A DNA stretch of 64,000 bases, taken from positions 730,172 through 794,171 of the forward strand of contig NZ_LYPL01000001.1 in the NCBI RefSeq assembly GCF_001662075.1. The letters are read 5' to 3'. The position numbers and the translations under genes are program-made. Positions 45,631-53,892 of this stretch are shown here, in pieces (positions within the stretch are counted from its first letter, which is position 1; each line of letters starts with the position of its first letter). Origin of the DNA: Rhizobium bangladeshense. GTDB lineage: Bacteria > Pseudomonadota > Alphaproteobacteria > Rhizobiales > Rhizobiaceae. The notes under the pieces are model-generated. The model was given only the letters and a program-made list of their open reading frames with translations, was not told the origin of the DNA and did not search any database.

Positions 45631-46908
45631 ATGGAGAAACGCCGTTTTGCCCTGATCGGCACCGGTAACCGCGGCACCACCATGTGGGGCAAGGACCTGC
45701 TTGCCGGCTGGCGCGAACATGTCGACCTGACCGCCATCGTCGAGAAGAACTCGCTGCGCGGCGAGCGCGCCCGCAACATGATCGGCAGCAACGCGCCGCT
45801 TTACGAAAACATCGATTCCATGCTCGCCGAGCAGAAGCCGGATCTGGTCATCGTCTGCACACCCGACCAGACGCATGACGATATCATCGTGCGGGCGCTG
45901 GAGTCCGGCATCGACGTCATCACCGAAAAGCCGATGACCACCTCGATCGAGAAAATTCGCCGGATTCTCGACGCCGAGAAGCGCACCGGCCGCCGGGTCG
46001 ATGTCTCCTTCAACTATCGCTATGCGCCGACGGCGGCCAGGATCAAGGAACTGCTCAATGCCGGCGAGATCGGCCGGGTGACCTCCGTCGACTTTCACTG
46101 GTATTTGAACACCAAGCACGGCGCCGATTACTTTCGCCGCTGGCACGCCTATACGGAAAATTCCGGCAGCCTGTTCGTTCACAAGGCCACCCACCATTTC
46201 GATCTCCTGAACTGGTATCTCGACAGCGACCCTGAGGCCGTCACGTCCTTCGCCGATCTGCAGAACTACGGCCGCAAGGGCCCGTTCCGCGGACCCCGCT
46301 GCAAACTCTGTCCGCACGCGCATGAATGCGACTATTATCTCGATCTCGAAGCCGACCCTTTCCTCGATCAGCTTTACGAGGACCCGTCGAAGATCGACGG
46401 CTATTTTCGCGATGGCTGCGTTTTCCGCGAGGATATCGACATCCCCGACACGATGGTGGTGTCGCTCCGCTACCGCAACAACGTCCATGTCTCCTATTCG
46501 CTGAACACCTTCCAGCCGATCGAGGGCCATCACCTTGCCTTCAACGGCACGAAGGGCCGTATCGAAATCCGCCAGTATGAGGCGCAGCCCTGGGAACGGC
46601 CGAAGGAGGACACTATTCTTCTCATCCGGAATTTCCCGAATGGCAGGCAAGCCGTCGAGCGGATCGTCGTCCCGCATTTCACCGGCGGTCATTACGGCGG
46701 CGACGACCGCATGCGCAACATGATCTTCAAACCCGACATGGAAGACAGGCTCGGCCAGCGGGCCGGCACGCGGGCGGGCGCCATGTCCGTGCTCTGCGGC
46801 ATTGCCGCGCTGACGAGTTCGCGCACCGGCAAGATGGTCGAAATCGCCGAGCTGATGCCCGAACTTGCCAATGACGGTTCACCCAATTCGCTGAGGACAC
46901 CGCGCTAA
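45631..46908 (+). CDS. Gfo/Idh/MocA family oxidoreductase with a cysteine cluster
   Basis: 425 residues: Rossmann start ALIGTGNRGTTMWGKDLL, family motif VITEKPMTTS, catalytic region HKATHHFDLLNWYL. Near residues 223-234 the sequence RCKLCPHAHECDYY forms a C-x2-C-x5-C cluster, not general in this superfamily, which could bind zinc. AGGAGG lies upstream of the ATG. Last gene of the operon. Longer than typical members (about 340-380). Confidence 0.83.
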   Translation: MEKRRFALIGTGNRGTTMWGKDLLAGWREHVDLTAIVEKNSLRGERARNMIGSNAPLYENIDSMLAEQKPDLVIVCTPDQTHDDIIVRALESGIDVITEKPMTTSIEKIRRILDAEKRTGRRVDVSFNYRYAPTAARIKELLNAGEIGRVTSVDFHWYLNTKHGADYFRRWHAYTENSGSLFVHKATHHFDLLNWYLDSDPEAVTSFADLQNYGRKGPFRGPRCKLCPHAHECDYYLDLEADPFLDQLYEDPSKIDGYFRDGCVFREDIDIPDTMVVSLRYRNNVHVSYSLNTFQPIEGHHLAFNGTKGRIEIRQYEAQPWERPKEDTILLIRNFPNGRQAVERIVVPHFTGGHYGGDDRMRNMIFKPDMEDRLGQRAGTRAGAMSVLCGIAALTSSRTGKMVEIAELMPELANDGSPNSLRTPR

Positions 46909-46921
46909 CGCGCGCCCCTGG

Positions 46922-47932
46922 TCAGGCGATATTTTCGAGATCCTGCCGGCGGATCTGGTAGAGCAGCGGCCGGCCGGCCGTAAAACGCTCGATCTCATCC
47001 GCCGCCATCTCGCCGAGACGCGCCCGTTCCAGACCGATGGCGCCGGCGATGTGCGGGGTCAAGAAAACGTTCGGCAGATCGTAGAAGACCGAACCCGCCT
47101 CCGGAATTTCCGGATCGGTCACATCGATGACCGCGTCGATGCGGCCGGTCTTCAGCTCCGAAAGCAGAGCGGTCTCATCGATGAGAATGCCGCGCGCGGT
47201 GTTGATGAGCGTTGCCCCGTCTTTCATCAGCGACAGTCTTCGCGCATCGATCATATGCTGCGTCGCCGGTAGTGACGGCGCGTGCAGGGACACGATATCA
47301 GCGCGTCGCATCAAATCGTCGAGCTCGACTTTCTCCGCTCCGAGGCCTGCCGCCTCGGCGGCATCGACCATGGGATCGAACAGCAGCAGCCTGTATTCGA
47401 ACGGTTTCAACAGCTCGATCACGCGCCTGCCGATGCGCGAGGCGCCGATAATGCCGAGGGTGCGGCCATAGTTTCCAATCGCTTCGCGCTGCAACGGATA
47501 GGTCCGATCGCGGTTGCGGTCGGCAACGTAGAGATCGCGGAACCGGAAGGCGCGCTTGCCGGCGAAGAGGATCGCGGCGAGCGTGAATTCGGCAACCGGC
47601 ACGGCATTGGCCTCGGCCGCGTGGCTGACCGCGATACCGGCTTCGAAGATGGCCTCGTCGATGATGCCCTTCACCGTGCCGGCCGCATGGACGATGAGGC
47701 GAAGCCGCGGCGCGGCAGCGGGAATCTCAGGCCCGACATAGGGTGCGCCCCAGCCGGTCACAAGGATTTCGGCTTTGGCCAGCAGGCGGCTGGCGCGTTC
47801 GTCCTCGAAATGCTGCAGCGGCTCGGGGTCCAGCAGGTGGCCAATCGTATCGAGCCGGCGCAGGATCTCATCCGGCAAGACATGCTCCGTGCGCGACGGC
47901 TCCAAGGCAAGGGCGATTGCCGGACGGCTCAT
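46922..47932 (-). CDS. D-isomer-specific 2-hydroxyacid dehydrogenase family protein
   Basis: 336 residues with the NAD fold LGIIGASRIGRRVIELL, catalytic Arg in INTARGILIDE, the Glu region DVTDPEIPEAGS and the catalytic His in LTPHIAGAIG. Its ATG overlaps the DUF2264 stop (ATGA), so the two are cotranslated with the LacI gene. Substrate unknown; perhaps a 2-hydroxy or 2-keto acid released from the sugar handled by this locus. Confidence 0.85.
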   Translation of the reverse strand: MSRPAIALALEPSRTEHVLPDEILRRLDTIGHLLDPEPLQHFEDERASRLLAKAEILVTGWGAPYVGPEIPAAAPRLRLIVHAAGTVKGIIDEAIFEAGIAVSHAAEANAVPVAEFTLAAILFAGKRAFRFRDLYVADRNRDRTYPLQREAIGNYGRTLGIIGASRIGRRVIELLKPFEYRLLLFDPMVDAAEAAGLGAEKVELDDLMRRADIVSLHAPSLPATQHMIDARRLSLMKDGATLINTARGILIDETALLSELKTGRIDAVIDVTDPEIPEAGSVFYDLPNVFLTPHIAGAIGLERARLGEMAADEIERFTAGRPLLYQIRRQDLENIA

Positions 47933-49797
47933 GGCATCTGGCCCGGGGCTTCGATGGCGCTGACGGTTACACCCTTTTCCCGCACCAGCGCCTCCAGCGC
48001 CGCAATATCAGGCGCTTCCGGCGGCCGAGTCCAGGCGGAGGCGACGGCAGCGGGATCGCCAAGGGCCAGCACCGCCGTCACCAGGATGGTCTCACCGGCC
48101 GGAATCTGGCCGCGCAGCTGCGGCACGATGGTCTTGGCAACGATCACATTGGTATTGGGCTGGGCCTTCTGCGCGAGGCCGGCGCGATCAACCGACGATC
48201 CCAAATCGAGAATGCCGCTGAAATCGGCTTCGCCGATCGCATACGCAGCACCATCGGAGGCCGACAGCGTGTCCCGCTCGAAATCCCGGCGGGCGATGGC
48301 AAAGCCGCCTTCGGCGACCCTCAGCGGCCGGGCCGCCCTGATCCGGTGGAGGCGGATATGCCAGGGGGCCGCGGGCGTCAGCCAGCTTTCGACGCTGACA
48401 TCGGGGAAAGGTGACCATTTCGCATAAAGCACATCGCCCGCGAGCCTGGCTTCCTCATTGGTTTCGCGCACGCGGTAATGCAGGCCGTCATCGCTGAAGG
48501 CCAGCATCGAATCGAAAGCGGCAAGCGCAAAGCCGCGCTCGTCGGATTCGACGCTGAAGCCGTATCGCGTGGAATAGGCGAATTTTGCGTATTTTTCCGT
48601 GCCGAAGCGCATCTGCAGGTTTTCCTGGCCTGATGACAGCGCCACGACATCGCCGCCCGCCCGCATCATCACCATGCCGGGATGGCGCTGGGCAACAACC
48701 TCGGGCGCCTGCTCCGGCGCCTTTTCCTCGGAGGTCCAGAACCGATGGTCCTCGGCGATCGCAAGCGGCAGAAAGGCCTTCAATGCCCAATAGGGCGAGC
48801 CGGCGGAATTGTAGCTCTCCGACATCAGCAGGCTCGGATAGCCGAAACCGATCGACAGCACGCCGTCGCGATCGGCGATCGGCTTGTCCCTCCACCAGCG
48901 CAGATGATGCAGGCAAAGGTGTTTGACCTCGCCCCAGGGCAGCGCCTCGACATCGGCGAAGGCGAGCGCCGACCAGAAGCCGGCACAGGCAAAGCGATAG
49001 GTCAGGCTGCGGCCGAAGGGGATGGTCGCCCCATCGGCGGCAAACCAGTGGCGGAAATCGCGGGCGAAGAGGATCGCCCGTTCGCGGTAGCGCTTGGCAT
49101 AATCGTCATCGACGAGCTTCGAATAGATCAGCCCGTAAAAATGCATGGCGAAGGGAATGTAGTGGTCGAGGCGGCGCACGTTTCCGTCGCGATACCAGCC
49201 GTCGCCGATATAGAAGCCCTCGAGTTCCTCCAGATATTGCCGCGTCAGGGTGCGGTCGAAATCGGCGCCGAGACGGTCGAGGGCGATATCGACGAAAATC
49301 CGGAAGAATTTCCAGTTGTTGTCGGCATAGTCGAACTGCCGGGCGTGCTTGAGATAGGCGATGACATTGCTGCGGGCGCGCGCATCGAGCGGCTCCCAGA
49401 TTTTTTCCGGCACCAGCGCCAGGGCAAAGCCGAGGGCGGCAAGCTCGACCATGCGCTGATCGCGGCCATTGACCGTTCCCCAGTATTCGGGATGGGCGGG
49501 GTCGGTGCCGTTTGCGAGGCCTTCGGCAAAACGATGCCAGTGGGCGAAGTCTCCATTGCCGGCGCCAAGCGGCGCCAAACCCCAGAGCGGGCGCGCAAAA
49601 CCTTCAAGATCGGCCGCCGCCCGGTCGAAATGCGCGGCGGCACCGCTCAGTCTGACGCGGGCATTGCCTTTCGAAAAACAGGCAAGCAGCGGATCGAAGA
49701 GATCGAGCAGGGCTCGGCTCATATCGGTGCGGGTTTCGAGCGGATTGCCGGCAAGCGGATTGGCGCTGGCGGGATCATAGGTCATCGGATCACTCAC
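47929..49797 (-). CDS. DUF2264 domain protein, probable carbohydrate-active enzyme
   Basis: 622 residues from the GTG at 49797, which overlaps the LacI stop (618 from the ATG at 49785). The N-terminal ~370 residues look like an (alpha/alpha) barrel: RPLWGLAPLG, DNNWKFFRIFVDIAL, WYRDGNVRRLDHYIPFAMHF, RFACAGFWSALAF. The C-terminal ~250 residues are beta-rich, as in barrel hydrolases and lyases. No signal peptide, so it is cytoplasmic and acts on imported oligosaccharides. I think CAZy places some DUF2264 proteins in a glycoside hydrolase family, but I am not sure which. Confidence 0.8.
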   Translation of the reverse strand: MSDPMTYDPASANPLAGNPLETRTDMSRALLDLFDPLLACFSKGNARVRLSGAAAHFDRAAADLEGFARPLWGLAPLGAGNGDFAHWHRFAEGLANGTDPAHPEYWGTVNGRDQRMVELAALGFALALVPEKIWEPLDARARSNVIAYLKHARQFDYADNNWKFFRIFVDIALDRLGADFDRTLTRQYLEELEGFYIGDGWYRDGNVRRLDHYIPFAMHFYGLIYSKLVDDDYAKRYRERAILFARDFRHWFAADGATIPFGRSLTYRFACAGFWSALAFADVEALPWGEVKHLCLHHLRWWRDKPIADRDGVLSIGFGYPSLLMSESYNSAGSPYWALKAFLPLAIAEDHRFWTSEEKAPEQAPEVVAQRHPGMVMMRAGGDVVALSSGQENLQMRFGTEKYAKFAYSTRYGFSVESDERGFALAAFDSMLAFSDDGLHYRVRETNEEARLAGDVLYAKWSPFPDVSVESWLTPAAPWHIRLHRIRAARPLRVAEGGFAIARRDFERDTLSASDGAAYAIGEADFSGILDLGSSVDRAGLAQKAQPNTNVIVAKTIVPQLRGQIPAGETILVTAVLALGDPAAVASAWTRPPEAPDIAALEALVREKGVTVSAIEAPGQMP

Positions 49798-50821
49798 GAG
49801 TTTCGACGTTCACGACAGTCCCTCCTGCAACGGGAACGACAGCCTGGCAGATGTGGCGCGCCGGCGCCGTCCTGTTGCGGAAACGGGACAGCATCAGCGA
49901 AACGGCTTCGCGCCCGAGGGCGGCGCGGTCGACGCGCATGGTGGAGAGCTGCGGATTGGTCATCAGCGCACAGGGCAGATCATCGAAACCGACGATCGCG
50001 AAATCCTCAGGCACACGCAGGCCCGCTTCGATGACAGCCTCGAGCACGCCGACGGCGATGAAATCATTCATGCAGAAGGCGGCGGTAAAACCGGCATTCT
50101 CGGCGAGGATCGCCGCCGTGCGTTCATGGGCCTCGCGGCTGGCGCTGCCCTGCAGCGTCATGGCTACGAAACGACCTTCGGCGCCGGGAACAGCGGCAAT
50201 CGCCGCCTCGAAACCGCGAATGCGCTCCCGGATCGTATGGCGGTGGGAGCCGCTCAGATGCAGGATGCGGCGATGACCAGCCCTCGTCAGCCGGCTGGTC
50301 GCCTCGTAGGCGCCGAAGAAATTAGCCGGCGAAACACCATCGAACTGCATCCTGGGATCAGTGCCATTGACAAGCACGGTCGGCGTCGTGGTGGCCCGCA
50401 GCCAGTCGCGCAGGGGTCCGTTGGGATCGAGACCGACGAGAAAAAGGCCCTCGGCCCCCGCGGCCCGCATATAGTCGCGCACCGCATCCGGCGTGATCCG
50501 GTCCTCCCGGACCAGCCGAATTTCGAAGGGCATGCCCGCTTCCGACGCTCCAGTGCGCAAGCCGTCGACAATCGCTTCATAAAAGACGCTGAGCCCGCCC
50601 GTAACGCCGTCGCTGGCAATCAGCGCCAGCCCGCCGGCAACAGCTTCGGCGGTAGGTTTGACCGGATAACCGTGCTCGGCCGCCACTTTCAGGATCTGCC
50701 GCCGGACGGTTTCGCTGATCCCCGGTTCGTTGGCGAGTACGCGCGACACCGTCGAGACGGAGACGCCCGCCAATGTGGCTATGTCGGCCTGTCGCAGCCG
50801 TTTTACTTTTTCATCGCTCAT
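49790..50821 (-). CDS. LacI family transcription regulator
   Basis: 343 residues. HTH and hinge near 8-55 (ADIATLAGVSVSTVSRVLAN), then a periplasmic-binding-like sugar domain (FMDDF-type region seen as FCMNDFIAVGVLEA, FAIVGFDDLPCA). The ATG at 50821 is chosen over an in-frame TTG two codons upstream. It heads the LacI-DUF2264-hydroxyacid dehydrogenase operon and is divergent from the binding protein gene, with a TGCAAATTTGCA palindrome between them. Confidence 0.9.
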   Translation of the reverse strand: MSDEKVKRLRQADIATLAGVSVSTVSRVLANEPGISETVRRQILKVAAEHGYPVKPTAEAVAGGLALIASDGVTGGLSVFYEAIVDGLRTGASEAGMPFEIRLVREDRITPDAVRDYMRAAGAEGLFLVGLDPNGPLRDWLRATTTPTVLVNGTDPRMQFDGVSPANFFGAYEATSRLTRAGHRRILHLSGSHRHTIRERIRGFEAAIAAVPGAEGRFVAMTLQGSASREAHERTAAILAENAGFTAAFCMNDFIAVGVLEAVIEAGLRVPEDFAIVGFDDLPCALMTNPQLSTMRVDRAALGREAVSLMLSRFRNRTAPARHICQAVVPVAGGTVVNVETRE

Positions 50822-50842
50822 AGGCAAACCTTATGCAAGTAA

Positions 50843-50854
50843 TGCAAATTTGCA
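50843..50854. promoter_or_regulatory. Probable LacI-family operator
   Basis: TGCAAATTTGCA is a perfect 12-bp palindrome in the 145-base divergent spacer. Related half-sites ATGCAAG (50833-50839) and TTGCAAAG lie on each side. A central-type LacI operator is expected in such a spot. Confidence 0.65.
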
Positions 50855-50966
50855 ATATAAACGTTATTTCTTGCAAAGAATTTTTTTTTGCGTAACCTGT
50901 CTCCCGAAAATGTCCGACGACGCCATGGAGGATGGCGGCGGACATGGTGGGACAAGGGAGGATTTC

Positions 50967-52253
50967 ATGCAGGTTAATCGCCGTTCATTTTTGATGGGTT
51001 CAGCCGGTGCAGCTGCCGGCCTTGCCTTTGGCGTGGGAAGCGCGATTCCGGCCTTTGCCGAGGGCACGCAGCTCCGCGCCATGTGGTGGGGCTCCAACGA
51101 CCGCGCCAAACGCACGCTCGATGTCGCCAAGCTCTATCAGTCGAAGACACCTGGCGTCACGATCGTCGGCGAATCGCTTTCCGGCGAAGACTACTGGACG
51201 AAGCTCGCCACGCAGATGGCCGGCCGGGCCATTCCAGATGTTTTGCAGCTCGAGCCGGGAACAATCTCCGACTATTCCAAGCGCGGCGCCTGCCTGCCGC
51301 TCGACGAATTCGTCCCCTCGACGCTCAAGGTCGACAGCTTCGGCGCCGACATGCTGAAATTGACGACCATCGACGGCAAGCTCTATGGTGTCGGCCTCGG
51401 CCTCAACTCGTTCTCGATGTTCTTCGACACGGTCGAATTCGAAAAGGCGGGCATTCCGCTGCCGACCATCGACCTCACCTGGGATGAATATGCCAAGCTC
51501 GCCGTAGAACTCGCAAAGGCCTCCGGCAAGGGCGGCGGCCCCTATGCGGCACGCTACGCCTATGTGTTCGACGCCTGGCTGCGTCAGCGCGGCAAGAGCC
51601 TCTTTGCAAAGGAAGGGGTCGGACTCGGCTTCACGGCCGACGATGCCACGGAATGGTTCGACTACTGGGAGAAGCTGCGCAAGGCCGGGGGCACTGTTGC
51701 TGCCGACGTCCAGACGCTCGACCAGAACACCATCGACACCAATGCGCTTGGTCTCGGCAAGTCGGTCATCGGCATGGCCTATTCCAACCAGATGATCGGC
51801 TATCAGCTGATCATCAAGAACAAGCTCGGTATCACCATGCTGCCGCGCGAAAAGAAAGGCGGGCCGTCGGGCCACTACTACCGCCCTGCGCTGATCTGGA
51901 GTGTCGGCGCCACGACGAAGAACGGCGAAGCGGCCGCGAAATTCATCGATTTCTTCGTCAACGACATCGAGGCCGGCAAGATTCTCGGCGTCGAGCGCGG
52001 CGTGCCGATGTCGCCGACCGTGCGTGAGGCCATCCTGCCGCAGCTGAACCCGACCGAACAGGAAACGGTCAAATACGTCAACATGCTCAAGGATCAGGTC
52101 GGGGAATATCCGCGGCCGGTGCCGATGGGTGCAACCCAATTCGACCAGCGCGTGCTGCGCCCGATTTGCGACGAACTCGCCTTCGAACGGACCTCGCCCG
52201 CCGATGCGGCGACCCGGCTCGTCGAAGAGGGTAAGGCAACGCTCAAGGGATGA
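50967..52253 (+). CDS. Orphan sugar ABC transporter substrate-binding protein, twin-arginine leader
   Basis: 428-residue family 1 solute-binding protein with a Tat-type leader (NRRSFLMGSAGAAAGLAFGV) cleaved near AFA-EG. It aligns with the binding protein at 40063-41349 nearly without gaps in the first 100 residues (WWGS, LYQ, DYW-LATQ-AGR-PDV shared). GGGAGGA lies 5 bases before the ATG. A terminator follows at once and no permease is near, so it probably uses the importer encoded at 36-41 kb or another one. Probably controlled by the divergent LacI. Confidence 0.88.
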   Translation: MQVNRRSFLMGSAGAAAGLAFGVGSAIPAFAEGTQLRAMWWGSNDRAKRTLDVAKLYQSKTPGVTIVGESLSGEDYWTKLATQMAGRAIPDVLQLEPGTISDYSKRGACLPLDEFVPSTLKVDSFGADMLKLTTIDGKLYGVGLGLNSFSMFFDTVEFEKAGIPLPTIDLTWDEYAKLAVELAKASGKGGGPYAARYAYVFDAWLRQRGKSLFAKEGVGLGFTADDATEWFDYWEKLRKAGGTVAADVQTLDQNTIDTNALGLGKSVIGMAYSNQMIGYQLIIKNKLGITMLPREKKGGPSGHYYRPALIWSVGATTKNGEAAAKFIDFFVNDIEAGKILGVERGVPMSPTVREAILPQLNPTEQETVKYVNMLKDQVGEYPRPVPMGATQFDQRVLRPICDELAFERTSPADAATRLVEEGKATLKG

Positions 52254-52276
52254 TCGGCTGCCGAATATGAGAGGAG

Positions 52277-52310
52277 AGGCCCGCAAAAGCCCAGCGGGCC
52301 TTTCTGTTTC
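52277..52310 (+). terminator. Terminator of the orphan binding protein gene
   Basis: AGGCCCGC / GCGGGCCT 8-bp stem, 9-base loop, then TTTCTGTTTC. A second inverted repeat (CTGAAGCGC at 52316-52324 with GCGCTTCAG at 52343-52351) follows before the convergent gene. Confidence 0.75.
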
Positions 52311-52358
52311 TCGGACTGAAGCGCGTTGCGATCTTATGGAGTGCGCTTCAGATGCCTT

Positions 52359-53330
52359 TCAGTTGGCTGCCAGGCTTTCGACTACGCGCCAGTCCGGCCG
52401 GCCGAGATTAAAGGGCCAAGCGTGCACGTCGCGGTCATTGAAATAGACGACTTCCTGAAGGTTCGGGAAGGCGCTCTGTTTCAGCGTCGCGGTTTCGATC
52501 CAGGGTTTCATATAGGCGTCGCTGCCTTCATAACCGAGCTCTGCGACCCAGATGGGCTTTCCATAGCCGGCGACGAGATCATAACCCTGCCTCAGCGCTT
52601 CCGAAAAGGTCCGGTGCTTGTTGTAGGCAAGCTCGTCGTAGCGCTGGAGACCGAAAACCGAGAGGCCGACAAGATCGACGTAATCGTCGCCGGGATAATA
52701 GGCATCAAGGCCGGGTTCTCCCTTCGGCGACCACATGAGCTCGGTGCCGGGCGCCTCGTCGCGGACGATATCCATCATCCGTTTGTAGGCGGTGATATAG
52801 TCCTGCGGGTTCCAGCCGGACCACGAAAACCGACCTGACTTGTCCTCCATCTCCTGGCCCCAACGGACGATCACAGGGCTCTTCAGCTGCGAGATCATCT
52901 GCGCGATTGCCCGCATGTTGACGTCGTAATCGCCCCGCAGCACCTTGCGGCGAAGCTCTTCGGAGGTCAGCCGCCAGTCGACGTCCCAGGACCACGGCTC
53001 CACCGTGATCAGCAGGTGGCGGCCTCTGGCCTGCGCATAGGCATCAGCGATACGCAGCGTCTCCAGGTCGACATCTTCCCATGGCAGGAACAGGGCCTCG
53101 GTCGAGACATTGGTCTGAGCGCCGAAATCCCCATGCGGGTCATAGGCGCCGAACTTGATGCCGTCGGCATGAACCACCGGGCGTTTATCGATGATCGTTC
53201 GTATGCTGGATGTCTGGTTCGGGGCGATGCCCGCATATTGCATTTCGCTTCGGCCGGGCAAATCCGTCGCACACAATAGCAGCAATGCGATCGCGACGGT
53301 CGAGAGGTGGTTTTTCATCAGCGTCTTCAT
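52359..53330 (-). CDS. Exported GH26-like beta-mannanase domain protein
   Basis: 323 residues with a signal peptide (about 1-28) and a TIM-barrel hydrolase of GH26 type. Probable acid/base E160 in VIVRWGQEMED and nucleophile E264 in IWVAELGYEG; SWSGWNPQDYITAYKRM also fits the family (W-R-x-E-M replaced by RWGQEME). Last gene of the polysaccharide operon, 3 bases after the DUF995-like gene. It probably trims or edits a mannan- or mixed-glucan-type exopolysaccharide in the periplasm. Confidence 0.8.
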   Translation of the reverse strand: MKTLMKNHLSTVAIALLLLCATDLPGRSEMQYAGIAPNQTSSIRTIIDKRPVVHADGIKFGAYDPHGDFGAQTNVSTEALFLPWEDVDLETLRIADAYAQARGRHLLITVEPWSWDVDWRLTSEELRRKVLRGDYDVNMRAIAQMISQLKSPVIVRWGQEMEDKSGRFSWSGWNPQDYITAYKRMMDIVRDEAPGTELMWSPKGEPGLDAYYPGDDYVDLVGLSVFGLQRYDELAYNKHRTFSEALRQGYDLVAGYGKPIWVAELGYEGSDAYMKPWIETATLKQSAFPNLQEVVYFNDRDVHAWPFNLGRPDWRVVESLAAN

Positions 53331-53333
53331 GGC

Positions 53334-53855
53334 TCACCCTCCTTTTCGGGCAAGTTCCTGGTCCGACAGGAGTTGCTTCAGATCGCGTGCCTTGGCGCTG
53401 ACGGTGTCCGCGGCAACAAGCTTGCGGAATTCGTCGTCCCGGTGCACCGATGCATGCCGAAAGACATACCAGTTGCCGTTCGGCTGGCGCCGCTGATAAA
53501 TCGTGTTGCCGATCCTGCGGTGACCGAAACAGGTGCTGGCGCGCGCTGCACCCTCGGCATTCGTCCAGATGGCACGCATGCAGAGCTGGCCGAGGTCGTC
53601 GACAATCCATTTGCCTTCGGCGAAGGACTGCTTGCCCTTGTCGTTCACCCAGGCGACAAACCGCCGGCCATCCTCGATGAAGCGGCCGCCGCCGGTATCC
53701 CAGGTCCAGGTCCTGTCGCCGTAGATCCGGTAGAGCTCATAGGCGGTGAGCGGCGTCGGCTCATTCTTCTTTGCGGTCTCGGCGCCCTGCGCCGCGAATG
53801 ACAGGCACAGGCTGAGAGCCAGGGCCGCCCCATATAGTCTCGATCCGATACGCAT
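53334..53855 (-). CDS. Exported DUF995-like protein
   Basis: 173 residues with a signal peptide (about 1-25, ending AQGAE). The mature part begins LTAYELYRIYGDRTWTWDTGGG and contains FVAWVNDKGKQSFAEGKW and a cysteine pair; I associate this pattern with the rhizobial DUF995 family, function unknown. The start at 53855 gives the intact signal peptide. Between the GT2 and GH26-like genes, so probably an accessory factor of polysaccharide export or modification. Confidence 0.7.
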   Translation of the reverse strand: MRIGSRLYGAALALSLCLSFAAQGAETAKKNEPTPLTAYELYRIYGDRTWTWDTGGGRFIEDGRRFVAWVNDKGKQSFAEGKWIVDDLGQLCMRAIWTNAEGAARASTCFGHRRIGNTIYQRRQPNGNWYVFRHASVHRDDEFRKLVAADTVSAKARDLKQLLSDQELARKGG

Positions 53856-53892
53856 TACATTCTCCTCCTCGACGCTGGCCGGTTTCCCCGGC

